NCBI GenBank assembly: GCA_903905665.1
Contig: CAIVHJ010000003.1
Coordinates: 1 to 19,887 of the forward strand
Reading direction: 5' to 3'
DNA length: 19,887 nt
Origin: an uncultured Phycisphaerales bacterium
Lineage (GTDB): Bacteria > Planctomycetota > Phycisphaerae > UBA1845 > CAIVHJ01
Part shown: positions 6,535 through 14,946 of the stretch, piece by piece
Position numbering within the stretch: position 1 is the stretch's first letter
Layout: every line of letters starts with the position of its first letter
Made by a program: the position numbers and the translations under genes
The notes under the pieces: generated by a model
Databases searched by the model: none
What the model saw: only the letters and a program-made list of their open reading frames with translations
What the model was told of the DNA's origin: nothing

Positions 6535-7917
6535 TCAGACGGGATGGAACGTGCGTGGGTCGGGAGTAGCGGGTTGTTTCTGGGGAGGGGCGGTTTGTTT
6601 TGGGGGAGTAGCGGGGGTGGGCGGCGGCGAAGAGATTTGTTGCCAGGCGGCGGCGTCTTCCAGACTGAGTTCGTCGGAAACGCTTCGACCGCGGGGCTGT
6701 CGAACCGGGATGGCGGATCCTTCGGCGGGGCGCGCTGCCGGTTTGGTGACGGGTGCTTTGGGCAAAAGCGGCAATTCGTACATATAGCGTTCGACCGGTC
6801 TGTTTTGGTGGGCGACGATCTGAATGTCGGTATGTTTGGCGAGGTTGATGTCCGCCGGATCGACTTCGTCGAGGGTTCGGACGATGGGTCGGCACGGTTG
6901 ATCGGCGTTGAGTCCGATGACGGCCGCCACCTGATCGCTGCTAAGTGTGACCATGTGACCCAGCGGGAACGGTGGAATGACCTTGAGAAACGCGCGGAGC
7001 ACGATCGGATCAAACCAGCCTTTGAATTCGTCGGTCTGCAACCGGTACAACGCCTGCACGGGCGTGCTGTCTTTGGTCTGATGCATCAGCGCGTCGAGCG
7101 CATTGGCCACCGCCACGATCCGACTGAAAATGTGGATTTTATTTCCGAACAAAGGTTCCGAGCCGCCCCCCGTGGCTCGAGTCGTTCGTCCGGGGAAGCC
7201 GGTGCCGTTGTACCGCTGGTGGTGATGAAGCAAAACACTGACGGCGGTGGGTTCGAGGTTCCACTGCGCGAGTCCGTAACCCAGTCGGACGTGTTCCTGA
7301 TACGCTTCAGCGTCCACGATGTCCGAATCGATTCCATGCCGGTTACGAAGTTCCTCATCCACGAACATCTTGCCCAGATCGTGAAGCATGGCGCCGACGC
7401 CGAGGTTGGTGATTTCGCGGGCGTGTTCGGCTTTGAGCCTCGCCCGCTGATCCTGAATGTAGCCGCGCATTCGCAACCCCACCTGAATGGCGAGATACGA
7501 TACATTGGAACTGTGCGCGAAAAGTTCGTCGCCGCACTGGGCGAGTCGTTCGGCATAAATCGCGTGTTCCGGGTGGGCCAGAAGAACGAGCGTCAACTCA
7601 GAAATGGACTTCACGTAATCTGCCAGAGGAATCCGCGTTGAAACGTTGTGAGACATGCTGGTGAAACTTTTTTTGATCGTTTGCAGCATGTTGGCGCGGG
7701 CCAGCGGAATGTGTTCCCCGAGGAAACGATCCAGAAAATCCAGATTGGGATATTGAATCCACGCGTAGGAAACACCGAGAGTTCTGAGTTTTTCGATGAT
7801 GGGACCGGTGAGTTTATAACCGATCTTGAGCAGGGTATGGTGGCCGGAACGAGGGTGGGCGACCGGCGCCGCCAACGTCATTCCGGGCCGCAAATCCTTC
7901 ATGTCCAGCATCAACAT
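6535..7917 (-). CDS. HD-GYP domain protein with altered signature residues
   Basis: Predicted cytoplasmic cyclic-di-GMP phosphodiesterase-family protein, 460 aa. Residues 5-65 match the region that often precedes HD-GYP domains (DLRPGM...LLKIGYKLT). The HD-GYP core spans about 125-330. It keeps Glu131, His135, His179-Asp180 (LHDLGK), His209 and His232-His233. The canonical HHExxDGxGYP reads HHQRYNGTGFP (Gln234, Asn237, Phe241). The later metal-ligand Asp of the VAD..DAL motif is Asn272 (VANALDAL). About 11 extra residues (RTTRATGGGSEPLFG) follow the GFP loop. The C-terminus (about 340-460) has no recognised domain and ends in a Pro-rich tail. ATG 7917 has GGAG 10 bases upstream. It is divergent from the receiver gene at 8229 and upstream of the ubiB-like gene. 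Catalysis is doubtful. Confidence 0.85.
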   Translation of the reverse strand: MLMLDMKDLRPGMTLAAPVAHPRSGHHTLLKIGYKLTGPIIEKLRTLGVSYAWIQYPNLDFLDRFLGEHIPLARANMLQTIKKSFTSMSHNVSTRIPLADYVKSISELTLVLLAHPEHAIYAERLAQCGDELFAHSSNVSYLAIQVGLRMRGYIQDQRARLKAEHAREITNLGVGAMLHDLGKMFVDEELRNRHGIDSDIVDAEAYQEHVRLGYGLAQWNLEPTAVSVLLHHHQRYNGTGFPGRTTRATGGGSEPLFGNKIHIFSRIVAVANALDALMHQTKDSTPVQALYRLQTDEFKGWFDPIVLRAFLKVIPPFPLGHMVTLSSDQVAAVIGLNADQPCRPIVRTLDEVDPADINLAKHTDIQIVAHQNRPVERYMYELPLLPKAPVTKPAARPAEGSAIPVRQPRGRSVSDELSLEDAAAWQQISSPPPTPATPPKQTAPPQKQPATPDPRTFHPV

Positions 7918-8228
7918 GGAAAAACGACTCCGCGCAGTTAGGGATTCAAATCTCTGTACTCCTATTTTCGGCCGGAACGGTTCGGGATTTCAGCAAGAAG
8001 ATTCGCCACCGACGGATGTTTGGGAAACGCTGAGTGACGAAAATAATTGGGGATGAAGTGGAAGGTTATCGGGCGTGGAAGATGGTTTGCCAGTAACTTC
8101 TCGTGCGATTGGTGTAGATTGAGGCGTCCACGTACTGGAAAAACGCCGGTCGGCGTCCTAGTATTTACCGGGACGTTGCCGCGAATCGGAATCTCAGTTT
8201 CAAGCAGAAACTTCCGGGAGTGTCACAC
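7918..8228. other. Divergent intergenic region with a small GC palindrome
   Basis: This 311-base gap lies between the divergent HD-GYP and receiver genes and must hold both promoters, but I see no convincing -35/-10 pair on either strand. It contains the palindrome ACGCC-GGTC-GGCGT at 8143-8156 within GGAAAAACGCCGGTCGGCGT, which resembles planctomycete dispersed spacer repeats. No gene is visible. Confidence 0.5.
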
Positions 8229-8717
8229 GTGTTTCGGGTTTTGAGCATTGACAACAGCATCACCCGCGCCAACCTGACGGGTGTGGCGATCAAGAGGCTG
8301 AAATTCGGCGCACAGGTCAGTTACGCACTTTCTGTGACGCAGGGTTTGTTGTATCTGGCCGGTACGCGAACGGTGGGCAAGCCGCTTCCCGACATTATTT
8401 TGTTGAGCGATCATCTGCGCGATGCCGCCGGAATTGAGGGGCTTCGCTCGCTGCGCGACGCCACCCGAAACGACAGAATTTCAATCGTGATCATTTCAAA
8501 AGAGCCGGACCAGGCGGCCGGGGCGCCCTATTTGGCGCGCGGCGCCAGCGCGTTTATTCCACATTATAAAGACCCGGAACGCTACATGTCGTCCGTGGCC
8601 GACACGGTGGCGTTTCTGGCCATGCTCAACGGTTTGATTCCCAAACAGGAACGGTTCTTTCCGCCCGATTCACTTCCCGAACCCACCGTCGGGGATGTTC
8701 TGCAGGTGTATCTGTGA
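8229..8717 (+). CDS. Stand-alone degenerate receiver (CheY-like) protein
   Basis: A 162-aa protein with the beta-alpha pattern of a response-regulator receiver and no output domain. The first acidic pocket reads FRVLSIDNS (Asp8, Asn9 instead of a second Asp). Strand 3 reads PDIILLSDHL: strict alignment puts Ser60 at the acceptor position with Asp61 next to it. Strand 4 is ISIVIISKE. The region that normally holds Lys-Pro reads GASAFIPHYKDPE, so the conserved Lys is His112. Phosphorylation is therefore doubtful and it may be a binding adaptor. I chose GTG 8229 because GGGAG (8216-8220) is 8 bases upstream; an in-frame GTG at 8220 overlaps that site. It is divergent from the HD-GYP gene and convergent with the THX gene. 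A link to c-di-GMP signalling is inference. Confidence 0.7.
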   Translation: MFRVLSIDNSITRANLTGVAIKRLKFGAQVSYALSVTQGLLYLAGTRTVGKPLPDIILLSDHLRDAAGIEGLRSLRDATRNDRISIVIISKEPDQAAGAPYLARGASAFIPHYKDPERYMSSVADTVAFLAMLNGLIPKQERFFPPDSLPEPTVGDVLQVYL

Positions 8718-8751
8718 CGGGATTGCGAACCACCGGTCAAACACCGGGCGT

Positions 8752-8859
8752 TCACAGGTTGCGCTGCCGCTTTTTATTTCGCGTTTTTTTGGGCCGAACT
8801 TTTCCGTAAGACCCGCGATAGCGTTTTCCTTTGGTGCTCCTTCGATCGCCTTTGCCCAT
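8752..8859 (-). CDS. thx: 30S ribosomal protein THX
   Basis: A 35-codon gene: the product starts MGKGDRRSTKGKRYRGSYGK and continues VRPKKTRNKKRQRNL. This matches the bacterial THX family (MGKGDRRTRRGKIxRGSYGKxRPxK), a tiny, very basic peptide that binds the head of the 30S subunit in Thermus and relatives. Lys and Arg make up nearly half the residues. A strong ribosome-binding site, GGAAGGGAAG, ends 3 bases before the ATG, with AAGGAAGG at good spacing. The gene is convergent with the receiver gene (34 bases between stops) and lies downstream of the substrate-binding protein gene on the same strand, 82 bases after its stop. It is too short for default gene-length cut-offs. Length and sequence are typical. 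Confidence 0.93.
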   Translation of the reverse strand: MGKGDRRSTKGKRYRGSYGKVRPKKTRNKKRQRNL

Positions 8860-8922
8860 GTGCTTCCCTTCCTTCAGTCGGATGAAAATAAGAAACGAAT
8901 TTTAGCCTGTCGTATCGAATCG

Positions 8923-8938
8923 CGTCGCTCGTGCGACG
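8923..8938. other. Small hairpin just after the substrate-binding protein gene
   Basis: CGTCGC-TCGT-GCGACG is a perfect 6-bp stem with a 4-base loop, starting 3 bases beyond the stop codon of the reverse-strand gene ending at 8942. No T-run follows on the reverse strand, so termination by it would have to be Rho-assisted or weak; it might also attenuate read-through into thx. Confidence 0.35.
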
Positions 8939-8941
8939 AAG

Positions 8942-9958
8942 TCATTTCAAAAACCGCTCTTCAATATATCGTGCAGACTGCTCGAAGCAAGCCGCTGCAC
9001 GCGAAAAGTCAACTTTCATCGCAGAAACTTCGTTTGGAGTTTTGACTTTGCACGCGCCGGTGAAATCTCGCCGGAGCGGTATCTGAGCGGAAGGACCGGC
9101 TGCCAGACGGGCCTCCACCTCCGCCGAAAGCAAATAATTTATCATCTGTTCCGCCGCCCGGGGATGGGGACAATTTTTGATCACGGCGAGTGTGTTCGGA
9201 ATAAACAGGGTTCCAATCTGGTCCGGTCCCGTGTCCAGATACACAATCCGAACCGGACTTCCGGATTCGATTTCGATCAGGGCATCGTCGGTGTCGGTCA
9301 GCGCGCAGGATAGGATGCCCTGTCCGACGGCTTCGGCGCATAGTTTGTTACCGCCGAGAATGCGAATGTCGTTGGCCTTAAGATCGTCGAGCCATCGCAC
9401 CGCCCGTTGCTCATCCAGCGCAGCGAACAGACAGGCCACCTGAGAAGCGGTGGTTCCGAGCATCGGCTTGGCGATTCCGACTTTGCCTTTCCATTTTGGG
9501 TCGGTCAGATCGAAGATGGACTTCGGTTCTTCACCTTCCGCCACGAGTTTCGTGTTGACGATCAGCACCCGCGCGCGGGCGGCGAACCCATACCAGAAAC
9601 CGTCTGCGTCCCGAAACTCGGCTGGATAGTATTCCGCGTTGGGCGGACGGCACGGTTGCAACAGACCCTCTTCTTTGAGGCGGACGGTGTTGACGATCTC
9701 GTTGTTCCAGAACACGTCGCAGCGGGGTCGTTCCTTTTCGGCACGAATTTTGTTGGTCAGACCGATGGTCTTGGTGCTTTCGGTGTCATAGACCGCCAGC
9801 ACTTTGATCCCCGTCTGTTTTTCAAACTCCTGCAGGATCGGCTCGGAAAATATCCGGTCCAGCGCCGTATAAACGACCACTTCCGGTTTTTCCGTAACGG
9901 GTTGTGACGCTGGTTCGGCTCCCAGCCACGACAAAGCAATCAACAATAGGCTCGTCAT
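8942..9958 (-). CDS. ABC transporter substrate-binding protein, Fe3+ (FbpA/AfuA) type
   Basis: Periplasmic solute-binding protein of 338 aa, most like the ferric-iron binding FbpA/AfuA group of type 2 binding proteins. A short signal peptide (MTSLLLIALSWLGAEPAS) precedes the mature start KPEVVVYTALDRIFSEPILQ, a typical opening for this family. Other family-like segments are CDVFWNNEIVNTVRLKEEG, YGFAARARVLIVNTKLV, DLTDPKWKGKVGIAKPMLG and TLFIPNTLAVIKNCPHP. I chose ATG 9958 because AGAGGT sits 7 bases upstream; an in-frame ATG at 9976 has GGAGGGG too far away (about 18 bases). No permease or ATPase gene adjoins it, so it is an orphan binding protein here. The substrate could also be another anion or metal complex; iron is the best guess from family resemblance. 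Confidence 0.85.
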   Translation of the reverse strand: MTSLLLIALSWLGAEPASQPVTEKPEVVVYTALDRIFSEPILQEFEKQTGIKVLAVYDTESTKTIGLTNKIRAEKERPRCDVFWNNEIVNTVRLKEEGLLQPCRPPNAEYYPAEFRDADGFWYGFAARARVLIVNTKLVAEGEEPKSIFDLTDPKWKGKVGIAKPMLGTTASQVACLFAALDEQRAVRWLDDLKANDIRILGGNKLCAEAVGQGILSCALTDTDDALIEIESGSPVRIVYLDTGPDQIGTLFIPNTLAVIKNCPHPRAAEQMINYLLSAEVEARLAAGPSAQIPLRRDFTGACKVKTPNEVSAMKVDFSRAAACFEQSARYIEERFLK

Positions 9959-10176
9959 ATTCGCCACCTCTCGCATTTATGGTATCCCTGTTCCCCTCCG
10001 GAATCCGTCAATCGTATCTCATCCGCCCGATTTCGTGAAGTCTCCTGTGTCGTCACCATCGGAACCATTCCCAGCTTTTTGGCGGCCCCTACGAAGGTTA
10101 GGCATCGTGGACTCGATAATTATCGTGCGCAACGGTCAACAGTTGGCCATTCTGTTGGTATCGAGAGGATCGCCCC

Positions 10177-10204
10177 TTTACGATTCCGTTGGTCCGGTTA
10201 AAAT
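10177..10204 (+). promoter_or_regulatory. Possible promoter for tRNA-Ser
   Basis: TTTACG and TAAAAT are separated by 16 bases and end 38 bases before the mature tRNA 5' end. The -10 box is good, the -35 box partial. The rest of the 284-base gap 9959-10242 shows nothing else I can name. Confidence 0.4.
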
Positions 10205-10242
10205 GAACACAAGATGACTTGCTCGACCGACGAGATGTTTTC

Positions 10243-10333
10243 GGGGAGGTGGCCGAGCGGCTGAAGGCGACGGTTTGCTAAACCGTTATACGGGGTCATA
10301 CTCGTATCGAGGGTTCGAATCCCTCCCTCTCCG
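10243..10333 (+). tRNA. tRNA-Ser (anticodon GCU)
   Basis: A complete class II tRNA of 91 bases. The acceptor stem GGGGAGG (10243-10249) pairs with CCTCTCC (10326-10332) with one G-U pair, and G10333 is the discriminator. The D-arm is GGCCGAGCGGCTGAAGGC-like, the anticodon loop TTTGCTAAA gives GCT at 10277-10279, the long variable arm has a TACG/CGTA stem, and the T-arm is GAGGG-TTCGAAT-CCCTC. CCA is not encoded. It reads the AGC and AGU codons. An open frame on the opposite strand across it is an artefact. Confidence 0.97.
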
Positions 10334-10553
10334 TTGTTCTCCATCCAATCGTTCAGGTTCTACTGCAAAGATTGATTGGCGCAGGGGCAGTTTAATCAAA
10401 GGTGCGGCGGCACAGGACTGCGTCGTTGCGCCAGAGCCGATATGGGTTTCCGGAGAAAGATTCCGGGACCGCGTGGAAACCTCGGAGAAGAAGACGCTTT
10501 TCTGCTCGCGGTATCGAACCACGCTCGTGGTGCATTAGAGCCGCGGCACAAAG

Positions 10554-11141
10554 TTACTTGGCGTTGCTCAGATTTTTGGCGGCGAAATCCCAGTTAAGCA
10601 GATTGTTGAACATCGTCTCGATGTACTTCGGACGCGCGTTGCGGTAGTCGATGTAGTACGCATGTTCCCACACGTCGAGGGTCAACAGCGCCGTTTGATT
10701 GTGCTTCATCGGCAAATCGGCATTGGACGTTTTGACCACTTTGAGTTTGCCGTTTTCCACCACGAGCCAGGCCCACCCCGATCCGAACTGCGTCGTGGCT
10801 GCCTGTGTGAATTCCTCCTTGAATTTCGCAAACGATCCGAAATCACGAGTCATCGCCTGTGCCAGTTCACCCCTGGGTTCCCCGCCCCCTTTGGGCTTAA
10901 GACTGTTCCAGTAAAACGTATGATTCCACACTTGTGCGGCGTTGTTGAATACCGGCCCTTCGGTCCCCATGATGATCTGTTCGAGAGTTTGCTGAGCCTG
11001 CGGTTTGCCCTCGGTCAGATTATTGAGGTTGGTCACATAGGCTTGATGATGCTTGCCATAGTGAAAATCGATCGTCTCGGAACTCAGGTACGGAACCAAA
11101 GCGTCTCGTGCAAACGGTAACGGAAGCAACGTGAATGCCAT
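10554..11141 (-). CDS. sodB: Superoxide dismutase, iron type
   Basis: Converts superoxide to O2 and H2O2. The 195-aa protein carries all four metal ligands: His27 (FHYGKHHQAY), His74 (AAQVWNHTFYW), Asp156 and His160 (DVWEHAYYIDY). Gln70, in the AAQVWNHTFYW segment of the N-terminal half, is the second-shell residue that marks Fe-type enzymes; Mn types usually supply Gln from the C-terminal half. QFGSGWAWLV and RNARPKYIE are also typical. There is no signal peptide, so it is cytoplasmic. GAGGAGG lies 5 bases before the ATG, a strong site. The gene is divergent from the flavin-reductase-like gene at 11253, with a 111-base shared promoter region. Length is normal; metal preference is inferred from sequence only and cambialistic activity is possible. 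Confidence 0.95.
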   Translation of the reverse strand: MAFTLLPLPFARDALVPYLSSETIDFHYGKHHQAYVTNLNNLTEGKPQAQQTLEQIIMGTEGPVFNNAAQVWNHTFYWNSLKPKGGGEPRGELAQAMTRDFGSFAKFKEEFTQAATTQFGSGWAWLVVENGKLKVVKTSNADLPMKHNQTALLTLDVWEHAYYIDYRNARPKYIETMFNNLLNWDFAAKNLSNAK

Positions 11142-11185
11142 AAAGGCCTCCTCGCACCAAGTGCGTCGTTAAAAGATATGATCCA

Positions 11186-11213
11186 TTGATCCCGGCATTT
11201 CGCATTGTATTAT
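11186..11213 (+). promoter_or_regulatory. Possible sigma70-type promoter of the flavin-reductase-like gene
   Basis: TTGATC and TATTAT with a 16-base spacer, ending 39 bases before the ATG at 11253, in the divergent region shared with the superoxide dismutase gene. I see no equally good pair for the reverse direction. Confidence 0.4.
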
Positions 11214-11252
11214 AGCCGACATATAAAACGGGGCACAAAATCGGAGGTTTTT

Positions 11253-11867
11253 ATGGGTTACAAAATGATCAACCCGGACGAGTTTCATCGCGTCGAAATG
11301 TACAAACTGCTGGTTTCCGCTGTGGTTCCACGCCCGATTGGATGGATTTCAACCCTTTCACGCGATGGAATTCCCAATGCCGCTCCATTCAGCTGGTTCA
11401 ACAACATCTGCACCGATCCACCCATGGTCATGGTGTCCTTCGCCAAACGCAAGGGAGGCGTGCTCAAGGACACTCTGGTCAACATCCGCGACACCGGAGA
11501 ATTCGTCGCCAACATCGTCGGCGAGGATGCCCTGGTCAAAATGAACCAGTGCAGCGGGGATTATCCGCCGGACGTCAACGAATTCGTAGCGGCGGGCCTG
11601 ACACCGATGAAATCCGAAGTCGTCAAACCTGACCGGATTGCCGAAAGCCCCATCCACCTTGAATGCAAACTTGACCGGATCATTCCCCTGGGTAACAACT
11701 CAACGGACCTGGTGCTCGGCCGATGCGTCCGAATCCACGTGCGCGAGGACATCTTCGCCGATGACGGCTACGTCGATGCTCGAAAACTCCGCCCCGTCTG
11801 CCGCCTCGGACGCGACGAATACGGCATCATCCGCGACGTGATCTCCATCCCCAGACCCATAGTCTGA
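11253..11867 (+). CDS. Flavin reductase-like FMN-binding protein (flavoredoxin/DIM6-NTAB type)
   Basis: A 204-aa split-barrel flavoprotein of the flavin_Reduct family. Diagnostic segments are SAVVPRPIGWISTLSRDGIP, NAAPFSWFNNICTDPPMVMV, FAKRKGGVLKDTLVNIRDTG and EFVANIV. The pattern RPIGWIST...G..N.APFS.F is the usual FMN-binding barrel of flavoredoxins and small flavin reductases. The electron donor and acceptor cannot be read from sequence. ATG 11253 is supported by GGAGG 5 bases upstream (11243-11247); an upstream in-frame ATG at 11205 lies inside the promoter-like region and is rejected. The gene is divergent from Fe-SOD, so an oxidative-stress role is possible but only inferred. Its stop lies 3 bases from the stop of the convergent nadC gene. 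Confidence 0.88.
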   Translation: MGYKMINPDEFHRVEMYKLLVSAVVPRPIGWISTLSRDGIPNAAPFSWFNNICTDPPMVMVSFAKRKGGVLKDTLVNIRDTGEFVANIVGEDALVKMNQCSGDYPPDVNEFVAAGLTPMKSEVVKPDRIAESPIHLECKLDRIIPLGNNSTDLVLGRCVRIHVREDIFADDGYVDARKLRPVCRLGRDEYGIIRDVISIPRPIV

Positions 11868-11870
11868 TGT

Positions 11871-12758
11871 TCACTGCATTTCCATCGAGATGTCCAGCGC
11901 GACGGCGGAGTGGGTAAGCGCCCCGACGGAGATGCGATCCATTCCTGTCTCGGCAATCGCATGAACGGTTTCCAGCGTCACCCCGCCCGATGCCTCCAGC
12001 GCAATCCTGCTTTTCAATCCCATTCGGTTTCGAAGCGCGACGGCTTTTAGCAAATCCGGAATCGTGAAATTGTCGAGCAGAATAATGTCAATTCCCCGAA
12101 CGGCAAGCAGTTGTTCCATTTGATCGAGCGTGTCCACCTCGAATTCTACAAACTCCGGCTGAATCCCCAGTGTCGGAATGCGGTCGATGCATTGCTGAGC
12201 CCAATCGGCGATTTGGTTCGTCGGAACCTGCGATAAATGGTTGTCCTTGACCAAGATCGCATCGTGCAATCCGTGACGATGATTTCGCCCCCCGCCGCAT
12301 CGGACGGCGTATTTTTCCAGATCGCGCCAACCCGGCGTCGTTTTTCGCGTGTCGTAAATTTCCGCCGAGGTTCCCTTCGCGGCCTCGACGAACTGCTGCG
12401 TCAGCGTCGCGATTCCGCTGAGCCGCTGCAAAAAATTGAGCAACGTCCGCTCACATGTCAAAATCGACGAACCGTCTCCGGCAATCACCCCGATCGTTTC
12501 TCCAGATCGAACATTCTGTCCGTCTCGGATGACGGACTCAACACGAAGCGACGAGTTAAAACACTTCAAAATCTTCTCGACCAGCATCAGACCGGCGACG
12601 ATTCCATCGTGCTTCACGACCAGTCTGGCGCGACACGAACCGACGGACGGCAATAAACGCGACGTGATATCCCCCGCCATTCCAACGTCTTCTTCAATGG
12701 CCAGCCGGATCAACCGTTCGAGACGACTTTCATCAATAAGCAGTGTATTCCAGTTCAT
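11871..12758 (-). CDS. nadC: Nicotinate-nucleotide pyrophosphorylase (quinolinate phosphoribosyltransferase)
   Basis: Makes nicotinate mononucleotide from quinolinate and PRPP with loss of CO2, in de novo NAD synthesis. The 295-aa protein has EEDVGMAGDIT near the N-terminus, ERTLLNFLQR (103-112) with LSGIAT, DTRKTTPGWR (136-145), CGGGRNHRHGLHDAILVKDN and the phosphate-binding EASGG near the C-terminus. These include the Arg, Lys and His residues that bind quinolinate and PRPP. Two ATGs are adjacent, 12761 and 12758; AAGGA lies 3 and 6 bases before them, so I chose 12758. It starts 17 bases after the uvrB stop on the same strand, so co-transcription with uvrB is likely. No nadA or nadB is in the window. 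Length is normal. Confidence 0.95.
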   Translation of the reverse strand: MNWNTLLIDESRLERLIRLAIEEDVGMAGDITSRLLPSVGSCRARLVVKHDGIVAGLMLVEKILKCFNSSLRVESVIRDGQNVRSGETIGVIAGDGSSILTCERTLLNFLQRLSGIATLTQQFVEAAKGTSAEIYDTRKTTPGWRDLEKYAVRCGGGRNHRHGLHDAILVKDNHLSQVPTNQIADWAQQCIDRIPTLGIQPEFVEFEVDTLDQMEQLLAVRGIDIILLDNFTIPDLLKAVALRNRMGLKSRIALEASGGVTLETVHAIAETGMDRISVGALTHSAVALDISMEMQ

Positions 12759-12775
12759 CATTCATCCTTCCGCAT

Positions 12776-14827
<2,052 letters not shown>

Positions 14828-14890
14828 GGGCATCCCTTGCGTTGCGTTTCGCCGCCACTCAGCATGGTGCGATCATGTGGGTAATCGTTT

Positions 14891-14919
14891 AATATAGTCC
14901 ACCTGCGGAGGCGAAACAA
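14891..14919 (-). promoter_or_regulatory. Possible uvrB promoter
   Basis: On the reverse strand, TTGTTT (14919-14914) and TATATT (14896-14891) are separated by 17 bases and lie 64 bases before the uvrB start. The 119-base divergent region also has to drive the zinc-ribbon protein gene at 14947; no clear forward -35/-10 pair is visible. Confidence 0.4.
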
Positions 14920-14946
14920 CGGTCCGGTCGGACAGGGCCAGCGACT

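Noticed and set aside
6489..7013. N-terminal extension of the ubiB-like frame to 743 aa
   Set aside because: The extension lies entirely inside and out of frame with the HD-GYP gene's C-terminus, is Pro/Ser/Arg-rich like an out-of-frame translation, and UbiB homology starts after 6488.
6403..7641. Long forward open frame (412 codons) opposite the HD-GYP gene
   Set aside because: It is antisense to a gene with clear HD-GYP motifs, has no recognisable domain and extends into the ubiB-like gene's start; it follows from codon bias.
10286..10522. Reverse open frame encoding ...RGRDSNPRYEYDPV
   Set aside because: It runs across the complement of tRNA-Ser; the RDSNPR peptide is a well-known artefact of antisense tRNA translation.
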